From positions 1 through 64,000 of the forward strand of contig CAJMQQ010000005.1 of assembly GCA_905215625.1 (NCBI GenBank): 64,000 bases of DNA, written 5' to 3'. The notes beneath the pieces are model-generated. The model had not been told where the DNA came from, ran no database searches, and was given only the letters and a program-made list of their open reading frames with translations. The DNA comes from an uncultured bacterium (lineage in GTDB: Bacteria > Bacillota > Clostridia > Lachnospirales > Lachnospiraceae). Of this stretch, positions 26,127 through 33,997 are shown one piece after another (the stretch's first letter is position 1; each line of letters starts with the position of its first letter). Position numbers and translations under genes: made by a program.

Positions 26127-26930
26127 ATGGGAGAAATGATTACTTCATTTGACGGCATGAAACTGTATTTAAACAAAGAAGTTCCAGAAAACCGGAAGGC
26201 TGTAGCAGTTATTGTGCATGGTTTGTGCGAACACCAGGGTAGGTACGATTATCTGGCAGGACTGTTCCATGATGCCGGAATCGGAACCTACCGGTTCGAC
26301 CATCGGGGACATGGCAGATCTGAGGGAGAGAGGACGTACTATTCCGATTTTAACGAGCTGTTAGATGATACCAATGTGGTCGTAGATATGGCCATTGCAG
26401 AAAATCCGGATGTACCGGTATTTTTGCTGGGACACAGCATGGGCGGCTTTACAGTTTCCCTATATGGAGTCAAATATCCGGATAAAAAGCTGAAAGGAAT
26501 CATTACCAGCGGCGCGCTGACCCATGACAACGGCAATTTAATCAGGAGCGTAGAAAAGGGATTGGATCCTCATACGAAACTTCCAAACCAGCTGGGCGCA
26601 GGCGTATGCTCAGTCGCAGAAGTTGTGGACTGGTATGGAAAAGATCCATATAATACCCAGACGTTTACCACTGGATTATGTTATGCAATCTGTGATGGAC
26701 TGGAGTGGTTCAAAGAAAAAGAAGCTGGATTTGCCTATCCGGTACTGATGCTTCATGGAGAGAAAGACGGTCTGGTAAGCGTGGAAGACACCTATCAGTT
26801 CTTTAAGACCGCGGCATCGGAAGACAAACAGATGAAGATTTACGGCGGTCTTTTCCATGAAATTTTTAATGAATACTGTAGGGACGAAGTCATTGGAGAC
26901 GCAGTCTGCTGGATGAAGCAGAGAATTTAA
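26127..26930 (+). CDS. Alpha/beta hydrolase (monoacylglycerol lipase / S33 serine aminopeptidase type)
   Basis: A 267-aa cytoplasmic protein of the Hydrolase_4 family. The nucleophile elbow FLLGHSMGGFT holds the catalytic Ser, VIVHGLCEHQGRY is the oxyanion loop, and YRFDHRGHGRSEG is the following conserved block. MLHGEKDGLVS supplies the Asp and GGLFHEIFNE the His. Such enzymes often hydrolyse monoglycerides or lysophospholipids. The ATG 26127 is chosen over longer upstream frames because AAGGAGG (26113-26119) is 7 bases before it. It is a single gene, followed by a small hairpin. Confidence 0.9.
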   Translation: MGEMITSFDGMKLYLNKEVPENRKAVAVIVHGLCEHQGRYDYLAGLFHDAGIGTYRFDHRGHGRSEGERTYYSDFNELLDDTNVVVDMAIAENPDVPVFLLGHSMGGFTVSLYGVKYPDKKLKGIITSGALTHDNGNLIRSVEKGLDPHTKLPNQLGAGVCSVAEVVDWYGKDPYNTQTFTTGLCYAICDGLEWFKEKEAGFAYPVLMLHGEKDGLVSVEDTYQFFKTAASEDKQMKIYGGLFHEIFNEYCRDEVIGDAVCWMKQRI

Positions 26931-26936
26931 AATTGT

Positions 26937-26965
26937 ATAAAGGGGGGTGGATACACTCCCTTTTG
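26937..26965 (+). terminator. Probable terminator after the alpha/beta hydrolase gene
   Basis: AAGGG..GTG and CAC.CCCTT form a short interrupted stem around 26939-26962, followed by TTTTG. The loop is four bases. Moderate support. Confidence 0.55.
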
Positions 26966-26989
26966 TTATATTGATCTTCCATACAGATA

Positions 26990-27017
26990 TTGACTAAAAT
27001 CCCCCTTATGCTATAGT
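26990..27017 (+). promoter_or_regulatory. Promoter of the c-di-GMP gene pair
   Basis: TTGACT (26990-26995), 16 bases, and TATAGT (27012-27017) with TG one base upstream of the -10. It lies 36 bases before the first start codon. Confidence 0.7.
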
Positions 27018-27053
27018 AAAAGAAAGAGTTTTGCAAAACAAAACAGCGGGAAA

Positions 27054-29219
27054 ATGGTGACTATGAAATATGTAAAAAAGCAGAGTGGTTTTGCATGGGC
27101 GGCAATCATATCCGTATTTTTTATTGTAATCGGCTTTTTTGGAAATACAATGGTATTAAATGATAAAATGGAAGATTTGGAAAAGCAGTATATTGTTAAT
27201 AACAATGAGCAGTTATCAAATCATATTTCCGTTCAATTAGAGTCAGGACAGGAATTTGTCACAGATTTTGCAGATTCTTTGAGCCGTATGCCAGAATTTC
27301 TTCTGACAGAAGAACTGCTTGAGAGAAAAGCGGATGTAATGGAACTGTATAATCTGGTTGTACTCACAAAAACAGCAGATAACCGTCTGGAAATTTTAGG
27401 AGATGGTTCTGAATTGACCCAGTGGATAGAGGAAAATCCGGAAATCTGGACGGAACCGATGGTGTCGTTTCTGGAAGAAAAGAGTATTCTTTTCTCTGCA
27501 CCAGTCTGGAAAAATGGGCAGGCAGAGAGCGTAGTAATTGGAGCTCAGAGCTATCGGGAACTCCATTCCTTGGTTAAAAAATCGGATAATTGGAAAACAG
27601 GAATCCGCATCTTACTGGATCCGGAAAAAGAAGAAATCCTGATGCTGGAACAGGGAGTTAATTCCATTATTCAGAGACAGGAGATTCCAGAATTATTAGA
27701 AGAACTGAAAAAAACAGATTATAAAAGAAATATTAAAATTGGCAAAAAATTTGCCTGTGCCCAGCCGGTTGAACAGACGGAATGGATCCAGATTTCATTA
27801 ATTCATCTCGATAATCTGATGCGTCAGATGTCCAGATATATCCGGATTTATTTGGGACTGATTCTGGCAGAACTTGTGATTCTGGCTGCGTGTATTTACT
27901 TCTTAAAAAGGAATGCAGAGAAGAGAGAGCAGATATTTTTAAAAGATCCATTAACGGGCGGCTATAACCGGGTCGGCTTTTTGAAGCTTGGAAATTCGTA
28001 CATGAATAAAAATAATCGGGAAAACTATGCCATTGTCTGCCTGAATGTCTGTAATTTCCGGTATATTAACGAATTGTGGGGAGAAGAAGCAGGAAACAGA
28101 ACCCTGAAGTTCATTTACAGCATCGTGTCTGGAAAGCTAAGACAGGGCGAGCTGGTATGCCGGAGCAATATGGACCATTTTATGGTGCTTTTAAAAGAAA
28201 ATTCGGATCCGTGCATTGCAGAACGGGTAGCAGATATGATTGGAATGATGAACGATACCATTCGCCAGACCTTTGGCCGTTACACTCTGAATTTTACCAT
28301 TGGGTGCTGCAGGATGGACACATCTAAGGAGATGTCTTTGGCTCTTAGCAATGCATCTTATGCAGAAAAGCAGAATACGAGAACAAATGTCTGTGAATTT
28401 TATAATGAAGAGACTCAAAGAAAAATAGATGAAGAAATTCAGCTGAATCATCGGTTTGAAGAAGCTATAAAAAATCAGGAATTTAAAATTTACCTTCAGC
28501 CCAAGGCCGCCATATCACGCAGGGAAATCTGTCAGGCAGAAGCTCTGGTTCGCTGGCTGCATCCTGAGCGGGGACTGATTCAGCCTGCCCAGTTCATCCC
28601 GTTATTTGAAAAAAGTGAGAAAATCTGTACGTTGGATTTATATGTGTTTGAAGAAGTCTGCCGTCTGGTTTCCCGATGGATCCATGAGAAGAAAAATGTA
28701 TCCAGAATTTCTGTAAATATCTCCCGTTTTCATTTAAAAAGCGTTGGAGTGAATGTTTGGAAAAAGTACAAGGAGATAAAAGAACGGTATCAGATTCCAG
28801 ATGGAATCATTGAAATTGAACTGACAGAGACTGTTTTTATGGATGTAAACCAGACAGCGATGGTCAATGAAATCTTAAATAACTTTCGGGCCTGTGGATT
28901 TCGGGTGGCATTAGATGATTTTGGAGTAGCATATTCCAGTCTTTCTTTACTAAAGGAGTTTGAGATTGATACATTAAAGCTGGATAGAACCTTTTTTATG
29001 AATGAAAGTGAAAAATCCAGAAAGATCGTGAAAACGATTATCGGCCTTGCCCATAGTTTACAGATTTGTGTGGTAGCAGAAGGGATTGAAGACAAAGAAC
29101 AGGTTGCAGCATTGCAGGAAATGGGATGCGATCTGATTCAGGGATATGTATATTCCAAACCAGTAACAGTAGGTGAATTTGAAATATGGAGGGATGAGTA
29201 TGGAAAAGAGCAGTATTAA
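27054..29219 (+). CDS. Membrane c-di-GMP phosphodiesterase: degenerate GGDEF plus EAL
   Basis: The 721-aa protein has one N-terminal helix (~15-33), an extracytoplasmic sensor region (~35-260), a second helix (~262-283), then GGDEF and EAL domains. The GGDEF domain starts with DPLTGGYNRVGF, but its signature reads RSNMDHF instead of RxGGDEF, so it cannot be an active cyclase and may bind GTP or be purely structural. The EAL domain (~475-715) keeps QAEALVRW, VNISRFHL, IEIELTETVFMD, LDDFGVAYSSL and KLDRTF, consistent with active hydrolysis of c-di-GMP. The next gene, a diguanylate cyclase, overlaps its 3' end by 20 bases. ATG 27063 is an alternative start; neither has a strong ribosome site. 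Confidence 0.9.
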   Translation: MVTMKYVKKQSGFAWAAIISVFFIVIGFFGNTMVLNDKMEDLEKQYIVNNNEQLSNHISVQLESGQEFVTDFADSLSRMPEFLLTEELLERKADVMELYNLVVLTKTADNRLEILGDGSELTQWIEENPEIWTEPMVSFLEEKSILFSAPVWKNGQAESVVIGAQSYRELHSLVKKSDNWKTGIRILLDPEKEEILMLEQGVNSIIQRQEIPELLEELKKTDYKRNIKIGKKFACAQPVEQTEWIQISLIHLDNLMRQMSRYIRIYLGLILAELVILAACIYFLKRNAEKREQIFLKDPLTGGYNRVGFLKLGNSYMNKNNRENYAIVCLNVCNFRYINELWGEEAGNRTLKFIYSIVSGKLRQGELVCRSNMDHFMVLLKENSDPCIAERVADMIGMMNDTIRQTFGRYTLNFTIGCCRMDTSKEMSLALSNASYAEKQNTRTNVCEFYNEETQRKIDEEIQLNHRFEEAIKNQEFKIYLQPKAAISRREICQAEALVRWLHPERGLIQPAQFIPLFEKSEKICTLDLYVFEEVCRLVSRWIHEKKNVSRISVNISRFHLKSVGVNVWKKYKEIKERYQIPDGIIEIELTETVFMDVNQTAMVNEILNNFRACGFRVALDDFGVAYSSLSLLKEFEIDTLKLDRTFFMNESEKSRKIVKTIIGLAHSLQICVVAEGIEDKEQVAALQEMGCDLIQGYVYSKPVTVGEFEIWRDEYGKEQY

Positions 29220-31189
29220 ACAGACCCTTCCCAGAATGGCAAAAATTATGACGCTGGTTTTGATTATTTTGATTCTTCCTGTTAATATCTGGCTGCAGCT
29301 TTCTATGCAGCATAAAGGACAGAGGGAAAGCTCCTATGAAGTGTTCAGCCAGCTAAAACAGCTGATCGAGATTAACGAATGGGATTTAGAACAGACCAGG
29401 CAGGAATTTTCTCAAAAGTGTATCCAATCAGCCGAAATGGCAGCTTATTTTGTAGAGCATTATCCATCTGTGAAATCCAATCTGGAGCATACCAGGGAAC
29501 TGGCTGAAAAATTGGATGTAGAAGAACTCCATTACTTTACTCCAGAGGGAGAGATTTATTTCGGAACCCATCCGGAATACTATGGATATACATTTCATTC
29601 TGGAGAACAGATGGAATTTTTCCTGCCGATGCTGGAAGACCATTCCATGAAGCTTTGCCAGGATATTACGCCGAATACTGCAGAAAACAAAGAAATGCAG
29701 TATGCGGCAGTCTGGCTGGAAGACGGCAGCGGAATTGTGCAGATTGGCGTGGAGCCAGAAAGACTCCTCAAAGAAATCCAGGAAAGATCTCTGACCAAAT
29801 TGATTTCTGCGTTTCCTTTGGGTCTGCAGGGCTCTCTTCACATTGTAGATCGGGACTTGCAGCAGATTATTGCATCTACAGAGAAAGAACGGGTGGGAAT
29901 GGATGTCAGCGATGGATTTAAAAATCAAGTGAAAGATTTGTCGCCCGATGGATTCCATTATCAAATAGAGGGGGAATTATACTGCGTTTACAAGGAGGAC
30001 TATGGAAAATATATTCTGCTTCGCACTTATAATTCCAAATACCCTTTGAAGGAAACCATAACATCCACGCTGTTTGTGCTGATTTATATTTTCGCTGCTG
30101 CGACAATTGTAATCGGACTGATTACCTGGTATGTAAACAAAAAACTGTCCGACAATCTGAGAAAGATTGTAGATGGTCTGAAAAAAATTGAAAATGGCAA
30201 TCTGGAGAGTATTACGCTAAAAACCGGAATTAGTGAATTTGATGATTTGATTTTTTACATCAATCAATTAATGAAGAGTATCCGGTTAAACTGGAGTAAA
30301 TTATCCTATGTGATTGACAAGGGGCGTCTCCCGATTGGTATTTTCGAGTACAATACCTTTTACAAAAAAGCGTTTGTAAATGAACGTCTGCTGAACATTC
30401 TGGGAATCGAATATTCGGAAACAGAACCCTGGGAAGAAACCGTAAAAAATGTAAAAAAGCTATTAGAAGAAACGTATGAACAGATAAATGGAAAGCAGGA
30501 GGATGCCTGCGAATATAATAAGAACGGCAAAATCGTGTATCTTCGTATCGAAAAAATTACAGATGAACAGAGTATTACCTATTATGTTACGGATATTTCT
30601 CTCTGGTGGGAAGAGATCCATATGCTGAGAGAGCAGAATAACAGGGATGTTCTGACCAGTCTGTATAACCGGAGAGGATTTAATGAGCAGCTGGAAGAAC
30701 TGTTTGCAGAACCAGGCCTAAACTATGGCATGATGATTATGCTGGATGCAGACGGACTAAAAAGGATTAATGATATTTACGGCCACATTGCCGGAGACGA
30801 GTATTTGAAAGAGATTGCAGGGGTAATAACAGAAGCTGTCGGCGAAAATGCAGTCTGTGCAAGGCTTGGAGGAGATGAATTTGCAGTATTCCTTTATCAC
30901 TATTCATCCTATCAGGCTGTGGAAGAATCTGTTCCTGCAGGCATCGCTGCTGAATGGGAGGATTAAGGAAAAGCGAGGGCAGCCGTTTACCTCAAAAGAA
31001 GCGAAAGCTGGTGAAAAAATCGAATTTTCATTAGGCTGTGCATTTTATCCTATGGATGGACAGGATTACCATCTTCTGATGCATCTTGCAGATGAAAATA
31101 TGTATCAGGAAAAAAGAAACCGAAAAATAAGGGGGGGGGTACTGAAGAACAAGACGAACGTACTTGACATTCAGGAAAATGAGTGTTAA
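29200..31189 (+). pseudogene. Membrane diguanylate cyclase (GGDEF), frameshifted
   Basis: The first frame (29200-30966, ~588 codons) has an N-terminal helix, an extracytoplasmic sensor region (~45-280), a second helix (~288-308), a HAMP-like segment, a PAS-like region and then GGDEF. The GGDEF domain begins with RDVLTSLYNRRGF and has an intact ARLGGDEFAVFL. Shortly after the signature this frame ends in AAEWED. The domain clearly continues in the +1 frame: FSLGCAFYPMDGQDYHLLMHLADENMYQEKR, written here as two parts, FSLGCAFYPMDGQ and YHLLMHLADENMYQ, ending at 31189. A one-base shift lies between about 30915 and 30950. As written the cyclase is truncated and probably inactive. GGAGGG (29188-29193) supports ATG 29200. 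Confidence 0.8.
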
Positions 31190-31192
31190 AAT
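31164..31192 (+). promoter_or_regulatory. Strong promoter of the MepA-like MATE gene
   Basis: A perfect TTGACA (31164-31169), 17-base spacer and TAAAAT (31187-31192) lie in the 3' end of the cyclase gene. Transcription should start near 31199, giving a leader of about 110 bases before the MATE start codon. Confidence 0.8.
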
Positions 31193-31211
31193 CCAGTAGC
31201 ATTCAGTTAAA

Positions 31212-31289
31212 ATAAATAAACCGCTTTTAAAAGGCTATAGATTTATACCGTTTCTGATTTAAATGGTACACAATCTACAGCCTTTTTTT
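31212..31289 (+). promoter_or_regulatory. Candidate riboswitch/attenuator leader of the MATE gene
   Basis: Between promoter and gene lies a terminator hairpin: AGGCT (31232-31236), TAGATT (31238-31243) and TACC (31246-31249) pair with GGTA (31265-31268), AATCTA (31272-31277) and AGCCT (31279-31283), followed by a T-run to 31289. An alternative pairing of ATAAAT (31212-31217) plus CC (31221-31222) with GG (31233-31234) plus ATTTAT (31241-31246) would sequester the 5' arm and act as antiterminator. This is the layout of a transcriptional riboswitch. MATE genes of MepA type in clostridia are known targets of guanidine-IV (mepA motif) riboswitches, but I cannot confirm the class from memory of its consensus. 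Confidence 0.55.
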
Positions 31290-31310
31290 GATGAAAGGAG
31301 AAAAAAGATT

Positions 31311-32678
31311 ATGAACCAAAATGCCCAGGCGAATCCAATGGGAACAAGAAAAGTCTACCCATTGCTGATTACTATGTCGCTTCCGCCTATGATTTCTATG
31401 CTGATTCAGTCAATGTACAACGTAGTGGACAGTATTTTCGTAGCAAAGCTGGGAGAAGATGCCCTGACAGCCGTTTCGCTGGCATTTCCGATGCAGAATC
31501 TGGTACTGGCTCTGGCAGTAGGACTAGGCGTCGGCATGAATGCCAGCATTGCCCGTAATCTGGGGGCAGGAAAGACAGCAGAAGCCAATTCCAGCGTTTC
31601 TCATGGAATGCTGTTAGCAGGGTTTCACTCTCTGCTGTTTGTGATTCTGGGACTGTTTTTTACCAGGCCATTTATCCAGATGTTTACCACAGACAGTCAG
31701 GTAATCCAGTGGGGAACGGATTACTGCCGTATTGTTATCTGCCTTGCTTTTGGAAGCATTTTTCACATTGCAATCGAAAAAGTCTTTCAGGCAGTAGGAA
31801 ATATGGTGGTTCCGATGGTTCTTCAGGCAGTAGGAGCTGTTATTAACATCGTGCTGGATCCCATTTTTATTTTTGGTTATTTTGGAATCCCTGCAATGGG
31901 GGTACAGGGCGCGGCAATTGCGACGATTATCGGACAGATGAGCGCCTGCCTGTTAGCCGCTATCTGGCTGAGAAAAAGTCACCTTCCAGTAAAGGTAGAT
32001 TGGAAAAATTTCCGTTTCTCAAAAGGAAAAGTAAAAGAACTTTATATGATTGCCATTCCATCTGCTGTTGTAACTGCAGTGCCGTCTACTCTGGTCGGAA
32101 TTTTAAATGGCCTGCTTATGCAGTTCTCCCAGACCGCAGTTGCGGTATTCGGCGTTTATTTTAAGCTTCAGAGCTTTGTCAATATGCCGGCTTCCGGCCT
32201 GATTCAGGGAATGCGGCCAATTATCAGCTATAATTACGGAGCAGGAAACAAAGAACGGATTCGTCAGGTAATGAAAGCTTCTTTAAACATTGTAGGTGCG
32301 ATAATGGTAATCGGAATGCTGCTGTTTATCGGATTCGGTCGGCCGATTATGGAGGTATTCAGCCAGGAAGAGGCGATGATTTCCATGGGAGTTTCAGCTT
32401 TGAAAATTATCAGTGTCAGCTTTGTATTTTCAACTTTTGCAGTTGTGCTTTCCGGTACCTTTGAGGCGTTTGGCCAGGGAATTTATTCCCTTCTTATTAC
32501 TTTTTTGCGTCAGCTGGTATTTGTACCGGCCTTTGCATTCGGGTTAGCTGCCGCAATCGGTCTGGATGGAGTATGGCTGTCTTTTCCAGCAGCTGAACTT
32601 TTTGGCGCAGTCTGCGCATTCATCATTGGAAAGAAAGCTCTTTTTGACCGGTTCCTTTCCAAAGAGAGTAAAAAATAA
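31311..32678 (+). CDS. MATE family efflux transporter, MepA-like
   Basis: A 455-aa protein with about 12 membrane helices and two MatE repeats. The start MGTRKVYPLLITMSLPPMIS and SMYNVVDSIFVAKLGEDALT, and later GLIQGMRPIISYNYGA, resemble the MepA subgroup of multidrug exporters. ATG 31311 has AAAGGAG 10 bases upstream; an upstream frame from 31263 falls inside the terminator hairpin and is not coding. Expression appears controlled by a terminator in its own leader, so the substrate or a related small molecule may be the signal. Confidence 0.9.
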   Translation: MNQNAQANPMGTRKVYPLLITMSLPPMISMLIQSMYNVVDSIFVAKLGEDALTAVSLAFPMQNLVLALAVGLGVGMNASIARNLGAGKTAEANSSVSHGMLLAGFHSLLFVILGLFFTRPFIQMFTTDSQVIQWGTDYCRIVICLAFGSIFHIAIEKVFQAVGNMVVPMVLQAVGAVINIVLDPIFIFGYFGIPAMGVQGAAIATIIGQMSACLLAAIWLRKSHLPVKVDWKNFRFSKGKVKELYMIAIPSAVVTAVPSTLVGILNGLLMQFSQTAVAVFGVYFKLQSFVNMPASGLIQGMRPIISYNYGAGNKERIRQVMKASLNIVGAIMVIGMLLFIGFGRPIMEVFSQEEAMISMGVSALKIISVSFVFSTFAVVLSGTFEAFGQGIYSLLITFLRQLVFVPAFAFGLAAAIGLDGVWLSFPAAELFGAVCAFIIGKKALFDRFLSKESKK

Positions 32679-32785
32679 CAAGAAATATAGAAAATTATAT
32701 ATGTAAAAAGCCGGGATTTTGTGATAAATTTAGGAAGAAATGAAAAAATGTTCTACAAATAATCCAAATACAGGGGGAAAGACCT

Positions 32786-33985
32786 ATGAGCAAATGGATC
32801 AAAATGGAAGATCTTGCAAACTATCCGGAAGCTAATGAAGCAGAGATGAGAGAGGCAATGAAATTTGCCGTATCCCAGGTGGAGAAAAATCTTCCGGAAT
32901 TTACCGACAAATTTCCTGGCGCAAACAGCTTTGGTAACTTTTATAAACCAGGGGCAAATGTAAACTGGACGACAGGATTCTGGACCGGAGAAATCTGGCT
33001 GGCTTACGAAAATGCCGGGAATGAAGCCCAGAAAGAAGCATTCCGTAAGGCAGGAGACGCTCAGGTGACTTCTTTCATGGAGAGAATCCTCAATCACGTA
33101 GAAGTAGATCATCACGATATGGGATTCCTTTACAGTCCATCCTGTGTGGCAGCGTATAAGCTGACTGGTTCAAAAGAAGGAAAAGAAGCAGCTTTAAAAG
33201 CAGCCGATCAGTTAATCAGCCGTTTCCAGCCAGTAGGGGAATTTATCCAGGCATGGGGAACCATGGGGGCAAAAGATAACTACCGTTTTATTATTGACTG
33301 TCTGTTGAACTTACCGCTTCTTTACTGGGCAACAGAGGAAAGCGGCGATCCAAAATACAGGGAGATTGCAGAAAAGCATATTCATACCGCCCTGGCAAAT
33401 GTAATCCGCGAGGACGATTCTACCTGGCATACGTTCTTTATGAACCCAGAGACCGGAGCTCCAGATCATGGCGCAACCTGTCAAGGATATAAGGACGGAT
33501 CTGCATGGGCAAGAGGACAGGCATGGGGCGTATACGGCACCGCTGTTGGCTACCGCTATACCGGAAGAAAAGAATATATTGGGTATTTCAAGAGAGTGAC
33601 CAGATATTTCTTAGAGCATCTGCCGTCTGATTTATGTCCATATTGGGACCTGACCTTTGGAGAAGGCGATGAAGAACCGAGAGATTCTTCTTCTGCAGTC
33701 ATTGCAGCCTGCGGTATGCTGGAAATGAGCAAATATATGGAAGCAGAGGATGCGGCCTACTATACCTCTATTGCAAAGAAGCTAATAAAGGCAATGATTG
33801 ATTCCTATGCAGTAAAAGACAGCAAGGAGAGCAACGGGCAGCTGCTTCATGGAACGTATTCCAAAAAGACGCCATACAACACCTGCACTCCGGAAGGTGT
33901 AGACGAATGTGTAATCTGGGGAGATTACTTCTATATGGAAGCACTTCACAGAGTTCTGACACCAGACTGGAAGATCTACTGGTAA
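32786..33985 (+). CDS. Unsaturated glucuronyl hydrolase, GH88 family
   Basis: GH88 enzymes hydrate and cleave the 4,5-unsaturated uronic acid left on oligosaccharides by polysaccharide lyases, typically from chondroitin, hyaluronan or heparin. The 399-aa protein has the (alpha/alpha)6-barrel markers NWTTGFWTGEIWLAYE, DHHDMGFLYSPS (Asp111) and FIIDCLLNLPLLYWA (Asp171). The 60-residue gap between these aspartates equals that of the catalytic pair in Bacillus UGL (Asp88, Asp149). There is no signal peptide, so it acts in the cytoplasm on imported disaccharides. It forms a two-gene unit with the DUF2264 gene 12 bases downstream; no lyase or transporter is next to it. Confidence 0.9.
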   Translation: MSKWIKMEDLANYPEANEAEMREAMKFAVSQVEKNLPEFTDKFPGANSFGNFYKPGANVNWTTGFWTGEIWLAYENAGNEAQKEAFRKAGDAQVTSFMERILNHVEVDHHDMGFLYSPSCVAAYKLTGSKEGKEAALKAADQLISRFQPVGEFIQAWGTMGAKDNYRFIIDCLLNLPLLYWATEESGDPKYREIAEKHIHTALANVIREDDSTWHTFFMNPETGAPDHGATCQGYKDGSAWARGQAWGVYGTAVGYRYTGRKEYIGYFKRVTRYFLEHLPSDLCPYWDLTFGEGDEEPRDSSSAVIAACGMLEMSKYMEAEDAAYYTSIAKKLIKAMIDSYAVKDSKESNGQLLHGTYSKKTPYNTCTPEGVDECVIWGDYFYMEALHRVLTPDWKIYW

Positions 33986-33997
33986 TGGAGGACAGCC

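Noticed and set aside
31263..31310. Extended N-terminus for the MATE protein
   Set aside because: The extra codons fall in the terminator hairpin and T-run; the ATG at 31311 has the ribosome site and family start.
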